Source of the DNA: Psychrobacter alimentarius
GTDB lineage: Bacteria > Pseudomonadota > Gammaproteobacteria > Pseudomonadales > Moraxellaceae
Direction: 5' to 3'
DNA: 64,000 nt
NCBI RefSeq assembly: GCF_001606025.1
Contig: NZ_CP014945.1
Location: forward strand, 2,542,001-2,606,000
Shown here: positions 18,894-30,691 of the stretch, in pieces
How positions within the stretch are numbered: position 1 is the first letter of the stretch
Layout of the letters: the number at the start of each line of letters is the position of its first letter
The notes under the pieces: generated by a model
Seen by the model: only the letters and a program-made list of their open reading frames with translations
Database searches by the model: none
Told to the model about the DNA's origin: nothing
Position numbers and translations under genes: made by a program

Positions 18894-18947
18894 CCTACGA
18901 TATGAGTAATCTCCTTATATAAAGGAATATGGCTTTTATCGTAGGAG
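18894..18947. repeat. Nested inverted repeat after pyrC
   Basis: Perfect 10-base arms TCCTACGATA and TATCGTAGGA enclose a second hairpin (TCCTT/AAGGA around 18912-18927). It lies 30 bases after the pyrC stop and has no clean T-run. It may be a processing or Rho-independent stop with a weak tail. Confidence 0.6.
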
Positions 18948-19002
18948 ATCTCTTTGTTTATTTAATATAACAGTACGACTGATAAAAGCGATTTAACCTG
19001 AT

Positions 19003-19782
19003 ATGACCATTCAAAATGATGCCGCCTTAACTGATACCCATTCAACACACCACTTAAATAGCACACCTGATAACGACTCAAGTATCCCTACTGAAGATAC
19101 TGTGACAGAAGAACGAGCGCCACTGAGCTTAAAAGACCGCTTTCGTAAGTTTTTGCCAGTTGTGGTTGATGTAGAGACAGCAGGTTTTAATGCACAAACG
19201 GATGCGTTGTTAGAAATTGCCTGTATTCCTATCTTATTAGATGAAGAAGGTGTGTTTTATCCAGGCGATGCGTTTAACGCTCATATCGAGCCGTTTGAAG
19301 GTGCAAACTTAGAACCAAGCGCTCTTGCCTTTACAGGTATCGACCCGACCAATCCGATGCGTAAAGCAATTGCTGAAGATGAAAAAACAGCCTTACGCCG
19401 TATTTTTAAGGGACTAAAAGAAGTACGCCGCGCAGAAGACTGCCGTCAATGCGTCTTAATCGGACACAACGCGCACTTTGATTTGTCTTTTTTGAATGCC
19501 GCAGTACTACGTACCAATAGTAAAAGCCATAACCCTTTTCATAATTTTTCAGTGTTTGATACCGTTACATTATCAGCACTGGCATTTGGTCAAACTGTAT
19601 TAGCACGCGCTTGTAAAGCAGCAGGACTGGATTTTGATGGTAAAGATGCGCACTCGGCGCTATATGACACACAAAAGACAGCTGAGCTGTTCTGCTACAT
19701 TCTCAATCATTACCCCATGCTATCGAATATGATGCATGCTGAGCCTACCAAAGAGTCATCAGCAGATAATGAAGAGGAATGA
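19003..19782 (+). CDS. rnt: Ribonuclease T
   Basis: RNase T trims the 3' ends of tRNA and other stable RNAs and turns over the CCA end. It is a DEDDh 3'-5' exonuclease: D56 and E58 in VVDVETAGF, 'GHNAHFDLSFL' in the middle, and the late 'DAHSALYDTQKTAEL' with catalytic His and Asp. 'FTGIDPTNPMR' is characteristic of RNase T. At 259 residues it is longer than E. coli RNase T (215) because of a disordered Thr/Asp-rich N-terminal extension of about 40 residues. A shorter start is possible but no better ribosome binding site was seen. tRNA-Glu lies 390 bases downstream. Confidence 0.93.
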   Translation: MTIQNDAALTDTHSTHHLNSTPDNDSSIPTEDTVTEERAPLSLKDRFRKFLPVVVDVETAGFNAQTDALLEIACIPILLDEEGVFYPGDAFNAHIEPFEGANLEPSALAFTGIDPTNPMRKAIAEDEKTALRRIFKGLKEVRRAEDCRQCVLIGHNAHFDLSFLNAAVLRTNSKSHNPFHNFSVFDTVTLSALAFGQTVLARACKAAGLDFDGKDAHSALYDTQKTAELFCYILNHYPMLSNMMHAEPTKESSADNEEE

Positions 19783-19920
19783 GGCACTCTCACACATCAT
19801 ATATTGCTAACCACGCATAATAATGCTATTTGTAATACTTAATAACTTTATAGAGGTCTAAGTTGGCAGCACTGGTTTGAGCGAAGAAAAATATGCAGAC
19901 TTAATGGGAGGGACGTTATC

Positions 19921-20118
19921 ATGGATCCACAATTTAAGTTATGGGGCACCATCATCGGTTATATGTTGCTCGCGCTGACTATCAGTACTTGTACTTCTTT
20001 ATGGATTCGGTATCATTTAAAGCGTAAAGACCTACATCCTCGTCGCGCACTCAAAAAAAGATATTTAATTGCAAAAAGGCGGAAAAAAAGTCTTGACAGA
20101 AAACGCAGAGGCTATTAG
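19921..20118 (+). CDS. Small membrane protein with basic tail
   Basis: 65 residues with a strong GGGAGGG ribosome binding site, so probably a real gene. One membrane segment (about residues 8-28) is followed by a strongly basic tail with many Lys/Arg (K-K-R-Y-L-I-A-K-R-R-K-K), indicating a cytoplasmic C-terminus. I do not recognise it. Its last codons overlap the tRNA-Glu promoter: the -35 box is inside the gene and the TAG stop forms part of the -10 box. Confidence 0.6.
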   Translation: MDPQFKLWGTIIGYMLLALTISTCTSLWIRYHLKRKDLHPRRALKKRYLIAKRRKKSLDRKRRGY

Positions 20119-20121
20119 AAT
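20093..20121 (+). promoter_or_regulatory. tRNA-Glu promoter
   Basis: Perfect TTGACA (20093-20098), a 17-base spacer and TAGAAT (20116-20121), 50 bases before the tRNA. It is embedded in the end of the upstream small gene. Confidence 0.85.
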
Positions 20122-20170
20122 ACGCACCACTTCAGCATAAATGGTGAAAGCAGTTGAAGTGTTGTTACTA

Positions 20171-20246
20171 GTCCCCATCGTCTAGAGGCCTAGGACACCG
20201 CCCTTTCACGGCGGTAACGGGGGTTCGAATCCCCCTGGGGACGCCA
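20171..20246 (+). tRNA. tRNA-Glu (anticodon UUC)
   Basis: 76 bases ending in encoded CCA. The acceptor stem GTCCCCA (20171-20177) pairs with TGGGGAC (20236-20242). The anticodon stem CCGCC/GGCGG holds the loop CTTTCAC, with anticodon TTC at 20205-20207. The T-arm GGGGG-TTCGAAT-CCCCC is perfect. Confidence 0.98.
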
Positions 20247-20312
20247 CTATTCGGCGTCACTTATTAGCAAAACTGCTACCAAGCATCAAATCAGACTAAT
20301 AAGCGTACCATC

Positions 20313-20354
20313 AAAAGCCCGCATCACAATATACTGTGATGCGGGCTTTTTTAT
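20313..20354 (+). terminator. tRNA-Glu terminator
   Basis: A perfect 16-bp stem (AAAAGCCCGCATCACA and its complement) with loop ATATAC, followed by T's. Confidence 0.93.
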
Positions 20355-20496
20355 ATTCGTAAGTTTTATAATTATATTTTCAAAACTTAGTTTAAGCGAT
20401 TCCATGCATATAACGATTAATGTCGCTATTATCAGTGTTCAAACGCTTGCTATGCCTAACTTCAGATTGACGCCTTTGATGTTATTATAACGTTCA

Positions 20497-20524
20497 TTAA
20501 AAAAGCCAGCATTAAATGCTGGCT
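20497..20524 (-). terminator. Terminator of the BLUF gene
   Basis: An AGCCAGCAT/ATGCTGGCT stem. Six A's on the left give a U-run on the minus-strand transcript. Confidence 0.85.
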
Positions 20525-20570
20525 CTTATGAGTAGATACTATTTTCTTGTAAAAACAACCACACCCGCTT

Positions 20571-21179
20571 TTATAGCATCAGCCAAATGAGGGCTAGTAT
20601 AATCAATCCACCTAAGATGGCTTGGATCAATAAGAATGCTTGGTGCTGCCCTACTACTTTACCCAAGGTGAGACCTAACGTACTGTATTTAATAGGTTGG
20701 GTGTCGATATCACCGCTTTCTAACTGCTCATCGTAATAGTCTTTCAAAATATCTAAAAATTCCTTGTGTTCATTAGAGTCCCAACTGTCAGGCTTAAATG
20801 GCATAAACGATTTAAGTCTAGGCTCATTTGTCATCCAACGTTCGAGCGTGATAGAACGTAGTGACCAACCAGAAAAACGACGCTCAGTAATTGCTGAAAA
20901 ATCCAGTATTTTTAAATCTTTATGGCGATCGTCCAATATCAAGCGATTTTTAAGATTGGTCAGGGCTGCTTCAGAGCCCTCTACACACTGTAAGAAGTAG
21001 CCATTGCCGTAGCAAAGGATACCAGTAATATTTTCTATTGTATTACGCTCAATAGCGACTTCTGCAATGTCATTAAGCGTGCTGGCATTTGACAGGCCAG
21101 TCGAAGTAATATGGCTCAGATATACAAGCTGGCAGAGATCTGACGTTACTGGACTTGTAGAATCATTGAATGTTGACAA
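20571..21179 (-). CDS. BLUF-domain blue-light sensor with C-terminal membrane anchor
   Basis: 202 residues. The N-terminal BLUF domain (about 15-115) binds FAD and senses blue light. The key residues are present: Y20 in LVYLSHI, an Asn at 46 or 50 in the 'NITGILCY' region, Q64 in FLQCVEG, and W105 in FSGWSLRS. A charged linker follows (about 120-170), then a hydrophobic stretch at about 178-201 that forms a tail anchor. Short BLUF proteins are common in Acinetobacter (BlsA) and Psychrobacter, but they normally end without a membrane segment. No EAL, GGDEF or other effector is attached, so signalling must go through a partner. Single gene with its own terminator. Confidence 0.88.
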   Translation of the reverse strand: MSTFNDSTSPVTSDLCQLVYLSHITSTGLSNASTLNDIAEVAIERNTIENITGILCYGNGYFLQCVEGSEAALTNLKNRLILDDRHKDLKILDFSAITERRFSGWSLRSITLERWMTNEPRLKSFMPFKPDSWDSNEHKEFLDILKDYYDEQLESGDIDTQPIKYSTLGLTLGKVVGQHQAFLLIQAILGGLIILALIWLML

Positions 21180-21601
21180 TCAGCTTCCCCTATAATCAGG
21201 TAAATGTAGCTAAGACAACTATAATAACTTTAGAAAAAACATAGAAACTAAACCTTTGAATGTATCAAATCGGTTTGGTATATTATTGATTTTATAAATG
21301 TTTATATTAATTGTATTAAGTTGGTTACATCATAGGCCAATTTCGTCATCAAAGCAACTTATGATTATATAAAATTGGTAAGTGTTATAAGTAAACATTT
21401 TTTTAGAAAAAACATATTATTGATTTTGACAGCTATTAGTTGCTTGAGCAAACATTATTTTCTAAAAATGATGACAAAACATTAATTATTTGAAACGCGA
21501 TTATTGAATAAGACAAAATCCGACACAGATTCAAATCGTATCTATATCGCGTCAACTTAGGCGATTTAGGGTAAGAGAAGTCTACCGTTATTTAAAGTAC
21601 G
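21180..21601. other. AT-rich region between ispD and the BLUF gene
   Basis: 422 very AT-rich bases containing the BLUF promoter. A 15-base direct repeat TTTAGAAAAAACATA occurs at 21229-21243 and 21402-21416, and a related inverted word TTTTCTAAA lies near 21458. No gene with a ribosome binding site was seen. Confidence 0.5.
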
Positions 21602-22351
21602 TTAGGGCTGATCAGATTGAGCGGTAAGGATGGCAGATAGCAATAAAGCATCGTCAGGATAAGTAAGCTTAATGTTTTGGCGACTGCCAGTAACCAGACG
21701 GATGGGCAAGTCTAAATACTCAAAAGCACTGGCTTCATCTGTGATAGTTAGCTGATGCTCAGCCACATAATTCAATACTTTTTTAAGCGCTCCTAATCGA
21801 AATACTTGTGGCGTTTGTGCTTGCCACATGCTGCTTCTATCTATAGTACGTTTGGCATAATAGCGCTGATTATTTTTATCTGATAGATTGTCTGTAGTTA
21901 CAGACTTGATATACGAGGTTTTGAGAGTGTCCGCTACTGGTGTTGCTAAGATAGCACCATAAGGCTCTAGCAATGCAGCTTTAATAACTTGATCAATATC
22001 ATGACTAGGTACAGCTGGACGCGCCGCATCGTGAATCAGTACCAAGTCTGAGTCATCAGCCCCTGTACTCCCAATCGCTGACACTCCCGCTTGAACCGAT
22101 TGCCAACGCTCAACACCGCCAAGAGCGTAATAAACAGGTATGGCAAAGTCGAGTGTTCGTGCCGTAATATCATCTTCGGCCACCACCAATAAACATTGAT
22201 TGATATACTTGCTACTCGCAAGTCTTGCCACACTAAGCTGTAGCAATGTCTGGTCTTGCAACTGAGTATATTGTTTGGCAACGGATGCACCAAAACGGCT
22301 ACCACGGCCAGCAGCGACAATCATGGCATAGGTGCGAGGAAGAGGATTCAT
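21602..22351 (-). CDS. ispD: 2-C-methyl-D-erythritol 4-phosphate cytidylyltransferase
   Basis: IspD attaches CMP to methylerythritol phosphate in the MEP isoprenoid pathway. 249 residues: the N-terminal nucleotide-binding motif 'IVAAGRGSRFG' has the usual basic residues, followed by 'GGVERWQSVQAG' and 'IHDAARPAV', the family signature. 'QTPQVFRLGAL' and 'TDEASAFEYL' are also typical. A short insert sits in the middle (about 150-165). The ATG at 22351 places the glycine-rich motif about ten residues from the start, as in relatives. An ATG at 22378 is also possible, and neither has a good ribosome binding site. It follows eno and ftsB, a conserved gammaproteobacterial order. Confidence 0.93.
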   Translation of the reverse strand: MNPLPRTYAMIVAAGRGSRFGASVAKQYTQLQDQTLLQLSVARLASSKYINQCLLVVAEDDITARTLDFAIPVYYALGGVERWQSVQAGVSAIGSTGADDSDLVLIHDAARPAVPSHDIDQVIKAALLEPYGAILATPVADTLKTSYIKSVTTDNLSDKNNQRYYAKRTIDRSSMWQAQTPQVFRLGALKKVLNYVAEHQLTITDEASAFEYLDLPIRLVTGSRQNIKLTYPDDALLLSAILTAQSDQP

Positions 22352-22489
22352 AAGATAATACTTAAGGCTGTGGCCCATGACAGTATGATTAAAAAGAAAT
22401 GTGAATAAAAGCTAGGATAGAATTACATACGAAATACACCGCTACTGTAAGAAATAGAGTGCCTTATAGTATTGTCGTATCTTGGTAGA

Positions 22490-22798
22490 TTAATAACGAG
22501 TATGTGTCGTTGGCGCGGTAGATACCTGAACAAACGTCTCATTTGGTTTAATCAAGCCCAAATCCAAGCGGGCATGCTCTTCGACTGCTTCCAGACCATT
22601 TTTGAGGTCATAGACATCCGTACGTAATAAATTATTAGCAGCGACTTGATTATCATTTAGGTGCTGCTGCTCTTCAATCTGAGTTAATAATTTATTATGC
22701 CCAGATCGTCCATTCTCACCCAGCCAATACTGATATTGCAGTCCTAACAGCACTGCAACCGCTAAAGCAAGTAACATAAATTGGCTAAAGTATTTCAT
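22490..22798 (-). CDS. ftsB: Cell division protein FtsB
   Basis: 102 residues from the chosen start. FtsB is a small bitopic protein of the FtsQBL complex that activates septal peptidoglycan synthesis. A short cytoplasmic N-terminus is followed by a membrane segment (about residues 5-22), the family's 'YQYWLGENG', a coiled coil (about 28-75) and 'EEHARLDLGLIKPNETFVQ', the conserved region that contacts FtsQ. An in-frame ATG at 22885 would add 29 unconserved residues, so 22798 is preferred. The position between eno and ispD is the classical one and supports the call. Confidence 0.92.
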   Translation of the reverse strand: MKYFSQFMLLALAVAVLLGLQYQYWLGENGRSGHNKLLTQIEEQQHLNDNQVAANNLLRTDVYDLKNGLEAVEEHARLDLGLIKPNETFVQVSTAPTTHTRY

Positions 22799-22928
22799 GT
22801 GATCACGCCAAACAACAGAAAATTTGTAAAATAAAAATAAGCTAGGCTTATTATTAGCTGAATTTGCTAAGCGATATATCCTCATATCAATGAGTCCTTA
22901 TCGCCTAGCATTAGCTATAAACTTGCTT

Positions 22929-24579
<1,651 letters not shown>

Positions 24580-26937
24580 TCAGACTGTTTTTGGATGATT
24601 TGTCTTAGTATGAGTAGCAGAGACAGTATTGTCGAGCACTACCTTGGTTTTAAACCGTGTCAACCGTAATGCATTCATTAGTACTGAGATGGAGCTAAGT
24701 GCCATCGCAGCCGCTGCAATCATAGGATTCAAAAAACCAAATGCAGCCAGCGGAATACCCAGACAATTATAAATGAAAGCAAAAAATAGGTTCTGTTTGA
24801 TATTACGCAGCGTTGCTTGCGCAATTTTTTGAGCCGCATCAATATGCATGAGCGACTCACCCATCAACCGAGCGGAGGCACTATATTGTGCCACATCGCT
24901 CCCTTCAAACATAGCAAAGCTGGCATCTGCAGTTGCCATTGCGGGCGCATCGTTTACCCCATCTCCTGCCATCGCAACTTTATGACCGGCGGTTTGTAAT
25001 CGCGCAATTTGGCTGGCTTTGTCACGTGGACTCATTTTACCGTATGCTTGTTCGATACCTAGCTGCCCTGCGACATGGTTAACGACAGATTGCTTATCAC
25101 CGCTCATCAAAATCACATGAAGGCCAGACTCTTGTAATGCAGTGATGGCTTGCGGCGTATCGGCTTTTAAATCATCAGCCAACGCAAATGCACCAAGGGG
25201 TTCATCGTTGATACTGACTGCCACTGTACTGGCAATTTGCCATGCTTTTGGCATAAACTTGGGTAGCGTTAGACTTGCAAACTCTGCTGTACCGACTTTA
25301 ACCAGTCCAAGCCCATCAATCTGTGCTTGAATGCCTGCCCCTTTGATGACATTGATATCAGTCACAGGTAGTAATGGCAAATCACGTTTTGCAGCTGCGT
25401 TGATTAGTGCTGTCGCTAACGGATGACTGGCATGAGCCTCAACGCTGGCTGCAATTTGTAAGACATCGTCGACGGCTAATGATTTATCTACCATCACTTG
25501 ATCGACAATGGTAGGTTTACCCATCGTCAAGGTGCCAGTTTTATCAAGTACCACCGTATCGATATTACCAGCGGCTTCCAAACTTTGAGCATCTTTAAAC
25601 CAAACGCCATGACGCGCGGCGACACCCATACCAGCCATAATCGCGGCTGGTGTTGCCAGCCCTAATGCACAAGGACAAGCAATGACCAAGACCGATACGG
25701 CATGCATCAAGGCCGTCTCCATCATTCCTGTCAACCACCATGTCAGTCCAAAAGTAACCAAAGCAATGGCAACCACGACAGGAACAAAGATGGCGGTTAC
25801 TTTGTCCGCAAGACGTGCCAAATTGGCTTTTGAGCCTTGAGCTTCACTCAATGCTTGTACCATGTCCCCCAACTTGGTATCGCTGCCTTTGGCACTGACG
25901 CGATACAGCAAGCTACCATTTTCTAGCAACGCCCCTGCCAGCAGCCCATCGCCCACATCTTTTTTGAGTGGCACCGATTCACCAGTTAAATGACTTTCCT
26001 CACACCAGCCGCTTCCATCGATAACCGTACCATCAGTGGCTACGCGGCTACCTTGCTTGACGCGCAGGATATCGCCTATTTGAATGTCTTTGAGTGCAAC
26101 AGAATGAAACTCACCATTGGACTGCTGGCGCTCGACCTCATCTGGCGTCAATGACAATAATAAATCAATACTGTTTAAACTGTGCTTTTTGGTGCGCTCT
26201 TCCAGATATTTACCTGTCCGTACAAAGGCAATAACCATCACACCTGCTTCAAAATAAACAGCAGGACCGTGGTCAATGCCGTGACCAACTGCATGACTGG
26301 TTTGCAGCAAGCTATTTAAGCTGCCATCACCATGAGTGAGCCACAGGTAAGTTGAGTACGCCCAAATGGTCACTGTACCAATGACCACCAACACATCCAT
26401 ATTGGCAAGACCGCCTTTAATTGAGGCCCACGCACTCTTATAGAACGGTAGGGCAAAACCAAACTGTACAATCGTGGCTAAAACAAACTGAAGCCAAATA
26501 GCTGGCATCCATGCCATCCCCTGACCTGTCAGCATGCCAGCCATACCAATTAAAAAGGGCAATAAGCAAATCCATAGCCCAATCAAACGCCATGGATACT
26601 GCGTCGCTGTATCTTCATCCGTTTGTGAAAAAAGACTATCAGCTGCCTGCAGATTGGCAACAAAACCCGTTTTGTTCACCCATTCTGTGATTTGCTCTGG
26701 CGTCGTCTGCGTAGGATCATAATCCACATTTGCCGTCTCGCCTGCAAAATTCACATTGACCTCATGTACTGAGGGCTTCTTGTTCAGCACCTTTTCAATG
26801 CGTGAAGCGCATGCCTGACAGGTCATGCCTTCAATCGCAAGTTGTAGATGGGCACGCTGTGGCGTGATTTTTGTATTGGATTGAATATCGGTATCGACGT
26901 CGTAGGTGTGATGGTTATCAGTATGGGAATCATTCAT
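24580..26937 (-). CDS. copA: Copper-exporting P1B-type ATPase
   Basis: 785 residues. One N-terminal heavy-metal-associated domain has GMTCQAC (C40, C43). Eight predicted membrane segments follow, with the metal-binding CPC motif in 'VIACPCALGLATP', typical of Cu(I)/Ag(I) pumps. Also seen: 'TGES' actuator loop, phosphorylation motif 'DKTGTLTMGKP', 'ASHPLA' and 'AMAGDGVNDAPA'. It pumps Cu(I) out of the cytoplasm at the expense of ATP. A His-rich N-terminal stretch (about 4-15) and a His-containing loop between membrane segments (H-G-I-D-H-G) may add metal sites. The copZ-like gene lies 214 bases upstream but is separated by a terminator, so copA probably has its own promoter. Confidence 0.93.
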   Translation of the reverse strand: MNDSHTDNHHTYDVDTDIQSNTKITPQRAHLQLAIEGMTCQACASRIEKVLNKKPSVHEVNVNFAGETANVDYDPTQTTPEQITEWVNKTGFVANLQAADSLFSQTDEDTATQYPWRLIGLWICLLPFLIGMAGMLTGQGMAWMPAIWLQFVLATIVQFGFALPFYKSAWASIKGGLANMDVLVVIGTVTIWAYSTYLWLTHGDGSLNSLLQTSHAVGHGIDHGPAVYFEAGVMVIAFVRTGKYLEERTKKHSLNSIDLLLSLTPDEVERQQSNGEFHSVALKDIQIGDILRVKQGSRVATDGTVIDGSGWCEESHLTGESVPLKKDVGDGLLAGALLENGSLLYRVSAKGSDTKLGDMVQALSEAQGSKANLARLADKVTAIFVPVVVAIALVTFGLTWWLTGMMETALMHAVSVLVIACPCALGLATPAAIMAGMGVAARHGVWFKDAQSLEAAGNIDTVVLDKTGTLTMGKPTIVDQVMVDKSLAVDDVLQIAASVEAHASHPLATALINAAAKRDLPLLPVTDINVIKGAGIQAQIDGLGLVKVGTAEFASLTLPKFMPKAWQIASTVAVSINDEPLGAFALADDLKADTPQAITALQESGLHVILMSGDKQSVVNHVAGQLGIEQAYGKMSPRDKASQIARLQTAGHKVAMAGDGVNDAPAMATADASFAMFEGSDVAQYSASARLMGESLMHIDAAQKIAQATLRNIKQNLFFAFIYNCLGIPLAAFGFLNPMIAAAAMALSSISVLMNALRLTRFKTKVVLDNTVSATHTKTNHPKTV

Positions 26938-27105
26938 AAATAGGACTCGTTATGGCGTTTACACAAGGTATAAGCCATAAAAACAACAATGGGTGGAGAG
27001 ATTTAAATCAAACAACTATTACATTCTCAAACTATCGGTTTTATTTGAACGGTTTATAGTCAATTCGTCTTAAAAAAATAAACAGGCAGTGCCAATTTTT
27101 AATCA

Positions 27106-27136
27106 CTAAAAAACCAGCCATGACAGCTGGTTTTTA
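27106..27136 (-). terminator. Terminator between the copZ-like gene and copA
   Basis: A 7-bp stem AACCAGC/GCTGGTT with a seven-base loop, with A's on the left and T's on the right. Its stem sequence is the same as that of the lysR terminator at 8847-8873. Confidence 0.8.
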
Positions 27137-27151
27137 AATAAAGGACAAAAC

Positions 27152-27376
27152 TTATGAATTAGCGACGGTTGCATCAAAGCCTGCGTCATCGATAGCCGCA
27201 GCGATTGCTTCTGCACTTGTCTTACTATCATCAAAGGTGACTGTGGCTTGATTGTCAGCAAGCTCAATGCTCATATCATTTAAACCATCAATATCTGCGG
27301 TAGCATTGTGAACGCTTGCAACGCAGCCACCACAAGTCATCCCTTCGATTTTAATAATGCGCGTTTGGTCTGCCAT
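27152..27376 (-). CDS. CopZ-like copper chaperone (HMA domain)
   Basis: A 74-residue stand-alone heavy-metal-associated domain with the Cu(I)-binding motif GMTCGGC (Cys residues about 15 and 18), followed by the usual beta-alpha-beta pattern ('ADNQATVTFDD' and 'IAAAIDDAGFDA'). Such proteins carry Cu(I) to CopA in the cytoplasm. An AAGGAGCC ribosome binding site precedes the ATG. It lies between a degenerate HMA gene (98 bases upstream) and copA. The protein is acidic. Confidence 0.88.
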   Translation of the reverse strand: MADQTRIIKIEGMTCGGCVASVHNATADIDGLNDMSIELADNQATVTFDDSKTSAEAIAAAIDDAGFDATVANS

Positions 27377-27474
27377 AGTAGGCTCCTTATTTTTCTTGGT
27401 AAATAATCTTTTTTTACGTATTCATTAATACTATTACTAAACCAGTATCAGTCGTATTGGTAGTAACACAAGGC

Positions 27475-27729
27475 TCAATCATTATAGTGTGGATTTTGCG
27501 GTGCATCGATGGGAAATGGCTGAGTGACATAATCCACCATACTAATGGCAGCAGTCAAAGCATGAATGCTCGTGTCTGTATCATCGTAGCGTACATGCGC
27601 CGTGTGGCTCGCTGTATCCAGCTCAATGTCCATAACGCCCGAGATATTCTTCAAGGCTGTCATCACACTGTCTAACCCGTTAGCATCATCGATGTTTTCA
27701 ATACTTACCTGTGCAATCTTTATTGCCAT
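27475..27729 (-). CDS. HMA-fold protein lacking the CxxC metal-binding motif
   Basis: 84 residues with the beta-alpha-beta-beta-alpha-beta pattern of a heavy-metal-associated domain ('MTALKNISGVMDIELDTASHTAHVRYDD', then 'IHALTAAISMVDY'). The metal loop is replaced by 'I-E-N-I-D-D-A-N-G', and the protein contains no cysteine at all. Several His residues are present. The GGAG ribosome binding site selects the ATG at 27729 over one at 27792, which lies inside kdsA. It begins 19 bases after the kdsA stop, so the two are probably co-transcribed, with the copZ-like gene next. It may be a regulator, a partner protein or a decayed chaperone; the sequence does not decide. Confidence 0.65.
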   Translation of the reverse strand: MAIKIAQVSIENIDDANGLDSVMTALKNISGVMDIELDTASHTAHVRYDDTDTSIHALTAAISMVDYVTQPFPIDAPQNPHYND

Positions 27730-27748
27730 GGTGTTATCTCCTACTTCA

Positions 27749-28639
<891 letters not shown>

Positions 28640-28784
28640 TTATTGTTATCAATATTTCTATCCCATATTGTAACCGATAGCGTCGTTAAAAAAAGTGTAC
28701 AAGCGTAATTACCCAATATTCGCCATTATTGCTGATTTAAAATCAAAATCTCTGTCCCAGATACAAATACAAAAATACACCCAC

Positions 28785-28817
28785 AAAAAAAGACCAATCC
28801 GAAGATCAGTCTTTTTT
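28785..28817 (-). terminator. Terminator after pyrG
   Basis: A GAC/GTC-based imperfect stem with a CGAA tetraloop centre (GATC region), A-run on the left and T-run on the right. It lies between pyrG and kdsA, so kdsA probably has its own promoter. Confidence 0.7.
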
Positions 28818-28864
28818 AATATACATAGAGCGATACAATTCTAAGGGTTGTTTACATTCTACAA

Positions 28865-30619
<1,755 letters not shown>

Positions 30620-30640
30620 TTATTGGAAACAGACATAACA

Positions 30641-30669
30641 AAAAAACTCACCCCGAAGGATGAGTTTTA
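30641..30669 (-). terminator. Porin gene terminator
   Basis: AAAACTCA/TGAGTTTT stem extended by CC/GG around CGAA. The A-run on the left gives a U-run on the minus-strand transcript. Confidence 0.8.
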
Positions 30670-30691
30670 TAATCAGATTCTAATGGTTAGA

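Larger units (their letters stand above)
20247..20570. other. Region between tRNA-Glu and the BLUF gene
   Basis: 324 bases with no gene. It holds two terminators facing each other, one for the tRNA (20313-20354) and one for the BLUF gene (20497-20524), with about 140 AT-rich bases between. Confidence 0.6.
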
